Positions 28,206 to 36,116 of a stretch of 64,000 bases of DNA are shown here, in pieces (positions within the stretch are counted from its first letter, which is position 1; every line of letters starts with the position of its first letter). This stretch comes from JANQRX01 sp963663975. Its GTDB lineage: Bacteria > Pseudomonadota > Alphaproteobacteria > Rhizobiales > Kaistiaceae. The stretch covers positions 1,054,001 to 1,118,000 of the forward strand of contig CAXXRA010000015.1 in assembly GCA_963663975.2 (NCBI GenBank), given 5' to 3'. The notes under the pieces are model-generated. The model worked only from the letters and a program-made list of their open reading frames with translations, searched no databases and was not told the DNA's origin. A program made the position numbers and the translations under genes.

Positions 28206-30341
28206 ATGTTCGACAAACATACTGTCGAGACCGAATGGGCGGGGCGTACGCTCACGCTGGAAACCGGCAGGATCGCCCGTCAAGCCGATGGTGCGGTTCT
28301 GGCCACCTATGGCGGGACCACTGTTCTGGCCACCGCCGTCGCCTCGCACGAAGCACGTGAGGGCATCGACTTCTTCCCGCTGACCGTCAACTATCAGGAG
28401 AAGACGTTCGCCGCGGGCAAGATCCCCGGAGGTTATTTCAAGCGTGAAGGGCGGCCGACCGAGAAGGAGACGCTGACCTCACGCCTGATCGACCGGCCGA
28501 TCAGGCCGCTCTTCGTCGACGGGTTCAAAAACGAAACCCAAATCATCGCGACCGTCCTGTCCCACGACCTCGAGAACGATCCGGATATGGTGGCGATGGT
28601 CGCGGTATCCGCCGCTCTGACCATCTCCGGAATTCCGTTCATGGGGCCCATCGGCGCGGCACGGGTTGGTCGTATCGGTGACGAATACGTCATCAACCCG
28701 CTGATCGACGAGTTGACCGAATCCTCTCTCGACCTGATTGTCGCCGGCACCACCGACGCGGTCTTGATGGTCGAGTCGGAAGCCAGCGAGCTTACCGAAG
28801 AAATCATGCTCGGAGCAGTGATGGCGGGCCATCGAGGCTTCAAGCCGGTCATTGACGCGATCATTCGTCTGGCAGAGAAGGCGGCCAAGGAACCGCGCGC
28901 GGTCGACAAACCCGATCACTCGAACCTCCATGGCGAGGTACGGTCTCTGGCCGAAGCCGATCTACGCGCGGCCTACGCGATCACCACCAAGTCCGAGCGC
29001 CAGGAGGCGATTTCGGCGGTGCGGGCCAGGGTCGTTGAAACGCTTGCGCCCGAAGGCGCTGAGGACGCCCCGGCGCCTGCGCTGTTGGGCGAACTTTTCA
29101 AGAAGGTGGAGAAGTCCATCGTTCGCGGCGACATCCTCGATCGCGGCACGCGCATCGACGGCCGCGACCTGAAGACGGTGCGGCAGATCGTCGCCGAGGT
29201 TGGCGTCTTGCCCCGCGCCCACGGCAGCGCGTTGTTTACCCGCGGCGAAACCCAGGCATTGGCCGTGGCCACACTGGGCACCGGCGACGACGAGCAGTTC
29301 GTCGATGCCCTGGCCGGGACCTACAAAGAGACCTTCATGCTGCACTACAACTTTCCGCCCTATTCGGTCGGTGAGGCCCGGCGCATGTTTGGCCCCAGCC
29401 GCCGTGAGATCGGCCATGGCAAGCTCGCCTGGCGCGCCATCCATCCGGTCCTGCCGGCCCATCACGACTTTCCCTATACGCTGCGTATCGTCTCCGAAAT
29501 CACCGAATCCAACGGTTCCTCGTCGATGGCGACGGTGTGCGGGACATCGTTGTCGCTGATGGATGCGGGTGTGCCGCTGACCCGTCCGGTCGCCGGCATC
29601 GCCATGGGACTGATCAAGGAAGACGACCGCTTTGCGGTTCTGTCCGACATTCTGGGCGACGAGGACCATCTGGGCGACATGGACTTCAAGGTCGCCGGCA
29701 CCGAGAAAGGTGTGACCTCGCTGCAGATGGACATCAAGATCCAGGGCATCACCGAGGAAATCATGCGCCAGGCGCTTGATCAGGCGCGCGACGGCCGCTT
29801 GCACATACTGGGCGAAATGGCCAAGGCGCTGCCGGAGGCGCGTGGCCAATTGGGCGAGTACGCCCCGCGCATCGAGGTCATCACCATTCCCACCGACAAG
29901 ATCCGCGAAGTCATCGGGACCGGCGGCAAGGTGATCCGCGAAATCGTCGAAAAGACCGGCGCCAAGATCGACATCTCCGACGACGGCACCGTCAAGGTGG
30001 CATCTGCCGACGGCAAGGCGATCGACGCGGCGCTGACCTGGATCAAATCGATCACCGCCGAGCCCGAAGTCGGCGTGATCTATCAGGGTACCGTGGTCAA
30101 GACCGTCGATTTCGGCGCATTCGTCAATTTCTTCGGCGCCCGCGACGGTCTCGTCCACATTTCCCAATTGGCTCCGCAACGGGTCGCCAAGACCACCGAC
30201 GTGATCAAGGAAGGCGACAAGGTGTGGGTCAAGCTTCTCGGCTTCGACGATCGCGGCAAGGTTCGCCTGTCGATGAAGGTGGTCAATCAGGAGACCGGCG
30301 AGGAGATCAAGCGGGAGTCGGCTCCGGCCGAGGCCAGTTGA
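28206..30341 (+). CDS. pnp: Polyribonucleotide nucleotidyltransferase (PNPase)
   Basis: 3'-5' phosphorolytic exoribonuclease of the RNA degradosome. The 711 residues carry two RNase PH domains (FPLTVNYQEKTFAAGKIPGG in the first; second with MFGPSRREIGHGKLAWRA), a KH domain (REVIGTGGKVIREIVEKTG) and an S1 domain (YQGTVVKTVDFGAFVNFFG). ATG 28206 is preceded by AAGAAAGGAA. Length and domain order are normal. Confidence 0.98.
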   Translation: MFDKHTVETEWAGRTLTLETGRIARQADGAVLATYGGTTVLATAVASHEAREGIDFFPLTVNYQEKTFAAGKIPGGYFKREGRPTEKETLTSRLIDRPIRPLFVDGFKNETQIIATVLSHDLENDPDMVAMVAVSAALTISGIPFMGPIGAARVGRIGDEYVINPLIDELTESSLDLIVAGTTDAVLMVESEASELTEEIMLGAVMAGHRGFKPVIDAIIRLAEKAAKEPRAVDKPDHSNLHGEVRSLAEADLRAAYAITTKSERQEAISAVRARVVETLAPEGAEDAPAPALLGELFKKVEKSIVRGDILDRGTRIDGRDLKTVRQIVAEVGVLPRAHGSALFTRGETQALAVATLGTGDDEQFVDALAGTYKETFMLHYNFPPYSVGEARRMFGPSRREIGHGKLAWRAIHPVLPAHHDFPYTLRIVSEITESNGSSSMATVCGTSLSLMDAGVPLTRPVAGIAMGLIKEDDRFAVLSDILGDEDHLGDMDFKVAGTEKGVTSLQMDIKIQGITEEIMRQALDQARDGRLHILGEMAKALPEARGQLGEYAPRIEVITIPTDKIREVIGTGGKVIREIVEKTGAKIDISDDGTVKVASADGKAIDAALTWIKSITAEPEVGVIYQGTVVKTVDFGAFVNFFGARDGLVHISQLAPQRVAKTTDVIKEGDKVWVKLLGFDDRGKVRLSMKVVNQETGEEIKRESAPAEAS

Positions 30342-30718
30342 GTCCAACATCGCTGGGCGCGGGTTGGCGGTCCGGCCGCCGCACCGCTCAGGGCGGATGA
30401 TCATGACGGACAGGACGCGGCGCGCCGCGTCCGCCGTCGCCGCGATCGGATCGACCCGAAACGATGCATGCCCGCCGTTGCGACAGCGCCGGCCACGTCC
30501 TTTTTGAGGGGGGCGATCGACAATTTGGCGCCCCGCCAGGGGCACCAGAGTGGCCTTGTCGGGTCGGTTGCGGTTGCCTGTCATGCGGTCGGATTGGCGC
30601 ACAACCGCCCCATCCGGTAGATTGGCCGCCACATTTTCCGCGCAATCATGCCGCCAAAGGCTGTGGGCCGCCTTTTTCGTGGGTGGTCATGCCCCTGATC
30701 GACAGACCGGAGAGCCCG
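30342..30718. other. Intergenic region between pnp and chvI
   Basis: About 377 bp without a convincing gene. A frame open upstream of chvI from 30464 is cysteine- and proline-rich and has no family resemblance. The promoter of chvI-chvG probably lies here, but I cannot point to the boxes. Confidence 0.4.
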
Positions 30719-31420
30719 ATGCCGAAAATTGCCCTGGTGGATGACGATCGCAATATTCTGACCTCGGTCTCGATCGCGTTGGAATCGGAGGGTTACCGCG
30801 TCCAGACCTACACCGACGGGACTTCGGCCCTGGACGGTTTTCAGACCGGCCTGCCCGACCTTGCCATCCTAGATATCAAGATGCCGCGCATGGACGGTAT
30901 GGAGCTGCTTCGCCGCTTGCGGCAGAAGTCGGACCTGCCGGTGATTTTTCTGACCTCCAAGGATGACGAGATCGACGAATTGTTCGGCCTGAAGATGGGC
31001 GCCGACGATTTTATCAAGAAGCCTTTCTCACAGCGCCTGCTGGTGGAAAGGGTGAGGGCGGTGCTGCGCCGTGTCCAGCCGCGGGATTCGTCCGAAAAGC
31101 GCACGGACGGGGTTGCAAGCGTCCTGGATCGCGGATCCCTGTCGATGGATCAGGAACGCCATACCTGCACCTGGCTTGGCAAGCCGGTGACTCTGACCGT
31201 CACCGAATTCCTGATTCTCTACGCCCTGGCCCAGCGGCCCGGCGTCGTCAAAAGCCGCAACGCACTGATGGATGCCGCTTATGACGATCAGGTCTATGTT
31301 GACGATCGCACCATCGACAGCCACATCAAGCGCTTGCGCAAGAAGTTCAAGGTCGTTGATAACGATTTCGATATGATCGAGACGCTTTACGGCGTTGGAT
31401 ATCGATTCAGAGAGGTGTGA
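30719..31420 (+). CDS. chvI: Two-component response regulator ChvI
   Basis: OmpR-type regulator of the alphaproteobacterial ChvG-ChvI system, which answers to acid and envelope stress. The 233 residues begin MPKIALVDDDRNILTSVSIA, with the phospho-acceptor aspartate in AILDIKMPRMDG (about residue 51), the lysine in FIKKPFSQRLL, and a C-terminal winged helix ending NDFDMIETLYGVGYRFREV. ATG 30719 gives the family N-terminus; an ATG at 30689 would add ten residues. The stop overlaps chvG. Confidence 0.93.
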   Translation: MPKIALVDDDRNILTSVSIALESEGYRVQTYTDGTSALDGFQTGLPDLAILDIKMPRMDGMELLRRLRQKSDLPVIFLTSKDDEIDELFGLKMGADDFIKKPFSQRLLVERVRAVLRRVQPRDSSEKRTDGVASVLDRGSLSMDQERHTCTWLGKPVTLTVTEFLILYALAQRPGVVKSRNALMDAAYDDQVYVDDRTIDSHIKRLRKKFKVVDNDFDMIETLYGVGYRFREV

Positions 31421-33225
31421 CCGCCGGATCCCTCGACGGTCGTTTCAAGTTCGCCATGACGGCAGGATTTGAAGAGCAAAGACTGACGACGACCGCCGAG
31501 GACGCGAGCGCGCGGCCGAGCCTGGCGCGGCGCCTGCTGGTGCAGGCACCGATCCCCCACATCTTTTCCAGCCTGACACGGCGCATCATCGTCCTCAATC
31601 TTGCCGCGCTTGTGGTTCTGGTCTCCGGAATTCTGTTGCTCAACCAGTTTCGCGCCGGTCTGATCGATTCGCGGCTCTCCAGCCTGCTGATCCAGGGCGA
31701 GATCATCGCCGGCGCGGTGGCCTCGTCGGCCACGGTCGACATCGACACCATCACCATCGACCCGGAGGACCTGCTCGACCTTCAGGTCGGTCAAAGCGCC
31801 TCGCCGCTGGTCGGTCCGTTCGGCGAACTGGACTTCTCCATCAACCCCGAGCGGGTGGCGCCCGTCCTCAGGCGGTTGGTGTCGCCGACAGGGACGCGGG
31901 CGCGGATCTACGACCGCGACGGCACGCTCATTCTCGACTCCCGTCACCTCTACGCGCGCGGCCGCATTCTCCGCTTCGATCTTCCGCCGCCGGAGGCGCA
32001 GGTGGAAGCCTGGCCCGCCCGTCTGTGGCGGCGGATCAACGCCTGGCTCAACAGTCGCGACCTGCCGCGTTACGAGGAACTCGGCGGCAGCAATGGCCGT
32101 GGCTACGAAGAAGTGGTGGGCGCGCTGGAGGGGTCGGCCAGCAGCATCGTGCGCATCAACGATTCCGGCGAACTGATCGTCTCCGTCGGCGTGCCGATCC
32201 AGCGCTATCGCTCGGTCCACGGCGTTCTGCTGCTGTCGACCGAGGGCGGCGCCATCGACGATATCGTCTATGCCGAGCGGCTGGCCATCATCCGGGTCTT
32301 TCTGGTCGCCGCCGGGGTAACGATCCTGTTGTCGGTCCTGCTTGCCGGAACCATTGCCGCGCCTCTGCACCGTTTGGCCGACGCCGCCGACCGCGTCCGT
32401 AACCGCGTCAGCGCCCGTCCGGAGATACCTGATTTCAGTCGTCGCGGCGACGAAATCGGCCATCTCAGCCAAGCGCTCCGCGACATGACTGCAGCGCTCT
32501 ACGACCGGATCGCGGCGATCGAGAACTTCGCCGCCGACGTTGCCCATGAGATCAAGAACCCGCTGACCTCGCTCAGGAGCGCGGTCGAGACCCTGCCGCT
32601 GGCCAAGGACGAGGGGGAAAGGGCGCGGCTCAGCCAGGTCATTCAGCACGACATCCTCCGGCTGGACCGCCTGATCAGCGACATCTCCGATGCCTCGCAG
32701 CTGGATGCCGAACTTGCGCGCTACGAAGCGGTTCGCGTCGACATGCGAGAACTGCTGAGCGTGGTCGTTGAGGTAGCCGGTGAAGCGGGCGACGGGCCGC
32801 CGCCGAAGATCTCGCTGGATTTCGCCGATGCCGGGGACGACTACGCCGTTCTCGGCCACGACAGCCGGCTCGCGCAGGTGTTCAACAATCTGATCGACAA
32901 TGCCCGGTCCTTCTGCCGGCCGGGCTGCCATATCCGTGTCGCCGTGCGACGTGGCGACGACTGCGTCGAGGTCAAGGTGGAGGACCAGGGCCGGGGAATC
33001 CGCGACGACCAGTTCGAACGGATCTTCGAGCGCTTCTATACCGATCGCACCGACACCCACGGGTTTGGTCAGAATTCCGGTCTCGGGCTGTCGATCAGCA
33101 GACAGATCGTCGAGGCCCACCGTGGCAGGATCTGGGCGGAAAACATGACCAGCGCCGGAGCCTCGCCTGAGGACGAACAGGTGATCGCCGGTGCACGCTT
33201 CACGGTTCGCCTGCCTGCGGCCTGA
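31417..33225 (+). CDS. chvG: Sensor histidine kinase ChvG
   Basis: Membrane sensor partner of ChvI. About 602 residues: a first membrane segment (IIVLNLAALVVLVSGILLL, about residue 56), a periplasmic domain to about 285, a second segment (IIRVFLVAAGVTILLSVLLA), HAMP, H-box DVAHEIKNPLTSL with the phosphorylated His near residue 376, and ATPase boxes NLIDNARSF, VEDQGRGI and GLGLSISRQIV. The GTG start overlaps the chvI stop; an ATG at 31459 is an alternative. hprK begins on the last base of the stop codon, so this is one operon with the phosphotransfer genes. Confidence 0.93.
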   Translation: MTAGSLDGRFKFAMTAGFEEQRLTTTAEDASARPSLARRLLVQAPIPHIFSSLTRRIIVLNLAALVVLVSGILLLNQFRAGLIDSRLSSLLIQGEIIAGAVASSATVDIDTITIDPEDLLDLQVGQSASPLVGPFGELDFSINPERVAPVLRRLVSPTGTRARIYDRDGTLILDSRHLYARGRILRFDLPPPEAQVEAWPARLWRRINAWLNSRDLPRYEELGGSNGRGYEEVVGALEGSASSIVRINDSGELIVSVGVPIQRYRSVHGVLLLSTEGGAIDDIVYAERLAIIRVFLVAAGVTILLSVLLAGTIAAPLHRLADAADRVRNRVSARPEIPDFSRRGDEIGHLSQALRDMTAALYDRIAAIENFAADVAHEIKNPLTSLRSAVETLPLAKDEGERARLSQVIQHDILRLDRLISDISDASQLDAELARYEAVRVDMRELLSVVVEVAGEAGDGPPPKISLDFADAGDDYAVLGHDSRLAQVFNNLIDNARSFCRPGCHIRVAVRRGDDCVEVKVEDQGRGIRDDQFERIFERFYTDRTDTHGFGQNSGLGLSISRQIVEAHRGRIWAENMTSAGASPEDEQVIAGARFTVRLPAA

Positions 33226-33679
33226 TGTCGGCGGCAATCGTTCACGCCAGCGCAGTGTTGATCCGCAGCAGGGGTGTGCTGATCCGCGGGCCATCCGGAG
33301 CGGGCAAGTCGTCGCTGCTGTTGTCGCTTCTCCACGCCGATCCCGCCGATGCCCATCTGGTTGCCGATGACCGTGCGGTCGTGACGCGCCGGGCCGAAGG
33401 CTTGTCGATGGCACCCAGCGAGGAACTCGCCGGTCTGATCGAGGTTCGCGGGCAGGGTACTTCAAACGTCCTCATACCGCCCCCGCGCCGGTCGATCTGG
33501 TTGTTGATATCCGCTCCGCGGCGGATTGCGCCCGCCTTCCCGACGCCAGCGAACGGACGGTCGATATTCTGGGGGTGAGGGTCCGGCGCGTGTTCATCGC
33601 CAGCCAGGCGGCCAACGGGCCCGCGCGGGTGGCCTTCGCGCTCGCCGAACTCGACGATCCGAGTCTGATCGCGTCGTGA
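33225..33679 (+). pseudogene. hprK: HPr kinase/phosphorylase, frameshifted
   Basis: Short alphaproteobacterial-type HprK that phosphorylates HPr on serine. MSAAIVHASAVLIRSRGVLI leads to the P-loop GPSGAGKSSLL and then HLVADDRAVV and LIEVRGQG. At 33455-33460 the frame is lost: translation as read stops at 33578 after unrelated sequence, but the next frame continues as YFKRPHTAPAPVDLVVDI and later TVDILGVRVRRVFI, to a stop at 33679. One missing base in CAGGGTAC would restore about 151 residues, a normal length. I cannot tell a real mutation from an assembly error; I see no slippery heptamer suggesting programmed frameshifting. Confidence 0.82.
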
Positions 33680-33767
33680 CGACCGGTCCTTGTCGCACTT
33701 GATTCGCCGCACCGATTGTCGTTTGTGGTTGCCTTGTTCCAACTCCCGAACGAGCCAGCTGAACGCC

Positions 33768-34172
33768 ATGATCGGATTGGTCCTCGTGACCCACGGCCGC
33801 CTCGCGGCAGAGTTTCGCGCCGCGCTCGAACACGTGGTCGGTGCTCAGGAGCGGATGGAAACCGTCTCGATCGGTCCCGATGACGATGTCGAACAGCGAC
33901 GCCACGACATCAAGGAGGCGGTCAAGAAGGTCGGTGACGGTTCCGGGGTCATCCTGCTCACCGACATGTTTGGCGGCACGCCATCGAATCTTGCAATTTC
34001 GGTGATGGAAGCGGGGGACATCGAGGTCGTTGCCGGCGTCAACCTGCCGATGCTGATCAAGCTGGCGAGTGTCCGCGGCGAGCACCCGATCGCCGAGGCG
34101 GTTGCCGAAGCCCAGGAGGCCGGCAGGAAATACATCAATGTCGCCAGTCAGGTCCTGAACAACTCGGAATGA
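33768..34172 (+). CDS. PTS EIIA component, mannose family
   Basis: A 134-residue EIIA-Man-type protein with the active-site histidine in MIGLVLVTHGRLA (residue 9) and LTDMFGGTPSNLA in the middle. In Alphaproteobacteria this protein is part of the incomplete PTS (HprK, EIIA, HPr, EI-Ntr) that regulates rather than transports. ATG 33768 starts the conserved domain; the frame is open upstream but unconserved. The stop overlaps the HPr start (ATGA). Confidence 0.92.
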   Translation: MIGLVLVTHGRLAAEFRAALEHVVGAQERMETVSIGPDDDVEQRRHDIKEAVKKVGDGSGVILLTDMFGGTPSNLAISVMEAGDIEVVAGVNLPMLIKLASVRGEHPIAEAVAEAQEAGRKYINVASQVLNNSE

Positions 34173-34462
34173 GCGCGGCGACCTCCGGCAAGCTTGTGGC
34201 CCGCGATCTGGTGATCACCAACAAACGTGGCCTGCACGCCCGCGCTTCGGCGCGCTTTGTCCAATGCGCGGAACGTTTCGAAGCCGTTGTGTCGGTCTCG
34301 AAGGATCACATGACCGTCGGCGGAACCTCCATCATGGGCCTGATGATGCTGGCGGCGGTGCCCGGTTCGGTGATCCACGTCACCGTCGATGGGCGTGAGG
34401 CGGTTCAAGCAATGGCTGCGCTGGTCGAACTGGTGGAATCCCGATTCGGCGAAGACTCATGA
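34169..34462 (+). CDS. ptsH: Phosphocarrier protein HPr
   Basis: A 97-residue HPr with the phosphorylated histidine in KRGLHARASARFV (residue 23) and the regulatory serine in GGTSIMGLMMLAA, the target of HprK. Overlaps the EIIA gene by 4 bp. With hprK apparently broken upstream, serine phosphorylation in this strain is in question. Confidence 0.94.
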   Translation: MSAATSGKLVARDLVITNKRGLHARASARFVQCAERFEAVVSVSKDHMTVGGTSIMGLMMLAAVPGSVIHVTVDGREAVQAMAALVELVESRFGEDS

Positions 34463-34472
34463 GACATAAAGA

Positions 34473-34490
34473 AATATAGATATCCTTATT
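34473..34490. promoter_or_regulatory. AT-rich imperfect palindrome upstream of ahcY
   Basis: In otherwise GC-rich DNA, the sequence AATATAGATATCCTTATT forms an imperfect palindrome around GATATC with outer AATA/TATT arms, 74 bp before ahcY. SAH-responsive ArsR-type repressors control ahcY in many proteobacteria, so an operator is plausible, but the match to a known motif is from memory and inferred only. It could instead be the AT-rich part of a promoter. Confidence 0.4.
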
Positions 34491-34563
34491 GCTATGATCG
34501 AACGGCGTCGGGTATAACCGCCGGAACGATCGCGGATCTGTGCCGCTCGAAGGAGATTGACGA

Positions 34564-35964
34564 ATGGATGCCACCGCCGATTTTGTCGTCCACGACGCCG
34601 GACTGGCCGATTCCGGCCGCAAGGAAATCGCAATCGCGGAAACCGAGATGCCCGGTCTGATGGCATGTCGGGCCGAATATGGTGAGGCCAAGACGCTGAG
34701 TGGCGCGCGCATCGCCGGATCGCTGCACATGACGATCCAGACCGCGGTATTGATCGAGACGCTGACGGCACTGGGCGCCGAGGTTCGCTGGGCGTCGTGC
34801 AATATTTTCTCGACCCAGGACCACGCCGCCGCCGCGATCGCCGCGACCGGTGTTCCGGTTTTTGCCGTCAAGGGCGAGAGCCTGGAGGATTACTGGTCCT
34901 ACACCGACCGGATCTTCCAATGGCCGGATGGCGGCCTGTCCAACATGATCCTCGACGATGGCGGTGACGCCACGATGTACATCCTGCAGGGTGCCCGCGC
35001 CGAGGAGGGCGAGGACGTGCTGTCGAATCCGGGATCGGAAGAGGAAGAGGTACTGTTTGCCCAGATTGCCAAGCGCATGGCGGCCAGCCCCGGCTGGTTC
35101 GTCAAACAGCGTCACGCGATCCAAGGCGTCACCGAGGAAACCACCACCGGTGTCAACCGCCTGTACCAGCTCATGGAAAAAGGCATCCTGCCCTTCCCTG
35201 CCATCAATGTGAATGACAGCGTCACCAAATCCAAGTTCGACAACAAATACGGTTGCCGGGAATCTCTGGTCGACGGGATCCGCCGCGGAACCGACGTCAT
35301 GATGGCCGGTAAAGTGGCGGTGGTGTGTGGCTATGGCAACGTCGGCAAAGGATCGGCGGCATCGCTGCGAGGCGCCGGAGCGCGGGTGAGAGTCACGGAA
35401 ATCGACCCGATCTGCGCCCTTCAGGCGTCCATGGACGGCTACGAAGTGGTCACCCTCGACGACGCGGCGGCCAGCGCCGACATCGTGATCACCGCCACGG
35501 GCAACAAGGATGTCGTGACCATCGATCACATGCGGCAAATGAAGGACATGGCGATTGTCGGCAACATCGGCCACTTCGACAACGAGATCCAAATCGCTGC
35601 GCTCAGGAACCACAAATGGACCAACGTCAAGCCACAGGTGGATATGGTCGAATTTCCCGACGGCAAACGCATCCTGCTGCTGTCGGAGGGCCGTCTTCTC
35701 AATCTCGGCAACGCCACCGGTCACCCGAGTTTTGTGATGTCGGCGAGCTTCACCAATCAGGTTCTGGCGCAGATCGAGCTGTTCACCAAAGGTGACCAGT
35801 ATGACAACCGCGTCTACGTGCTGCCCAAGCATCTGGATGAACGTGTGGCGCGCCTGCACCTGGACAAACTGGGCGTCAAACTGACCACCATGTCCGACGA
35901 TCAGGCATCCTATGTCGGACTGAAATCCGACGGCCCTTACAAGCCCGAGCGTTACCGCTACTGA
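34564..35964 (+). CDS. ahcY: Adenosylhomocysteinase
   Basis: NAD-dependent hydrolysis of S-adenosylhomocysteine to homocysteine and adenosine, keeping methyltransferases from product inhibition. The 466 residues include the NAD-binding GYGNVGKGSA, GCRESLVDGIRRGTDVMMAG, and the C-terminal DGPYKPERYRY that closes the active site of the neighbouring subunit. ATG 34564 is preceded by GAAGGAGATT. Confidence 0.98.
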   Translation: MDATADFVVHDAGLADSGRKEIAIAETEMPGLMACRAEYGEAKTLSGARIAGSLHMTIQTAVLIETLTALGAEVRWASCNIFSTQDHAAAAIAATGVPVFAVKGESLEDYWSYTDRIFQWPDGGLSNMILDDGGDATMYILQGARAEEGEDVLSNPGSEEEEVLFAQIAKRMAASPGWFVKQRHAIQGVTEETTTGVNRLYQLMEKGILPFPAINVNDSVTKSKFDNKYGCRESLVDGIRRGTDVMMAGKVAVVCGYGNVGKGSAASLRGAGARVRVTEIDPICALQASMDGYEVVTLDDAAASADIVITATGNKDVVTIDHMRQMKDMAIVGNIGHFDNEIQIAALRNHKWTNVKPQVDMVEFPDGKRILLLSEGRLLNLGNATGHPSFVMSASFTNQVLAQIELFTKGDQYDNRVYVLPKHLDERVARLHLDKLGVKLTTMSDDQASYVGLKSDGPYKPERYRY

Positions 35965-36116
35965 GCGAAAAGCGGGGCGATGACGATTCGCTCGGCCACC
36001 GTTTTTGCCAAGGCGCCTTCATGGCGATTCGCCAAGCCGCTACAGTAGGGTGATTCGCGGCGACGCGTGGGGCGGTATCTTCCGCGGATCACAGCCTGGA
36101 CCCATACGCCTGACCT

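Noticed and set aside
31387..33465. Very long antisense open frame over chvG
   Set aside because: High GC and biased third positions keep the antisense frame open; the plus strand has complete kinase motifs, and the antisense product has no domain.
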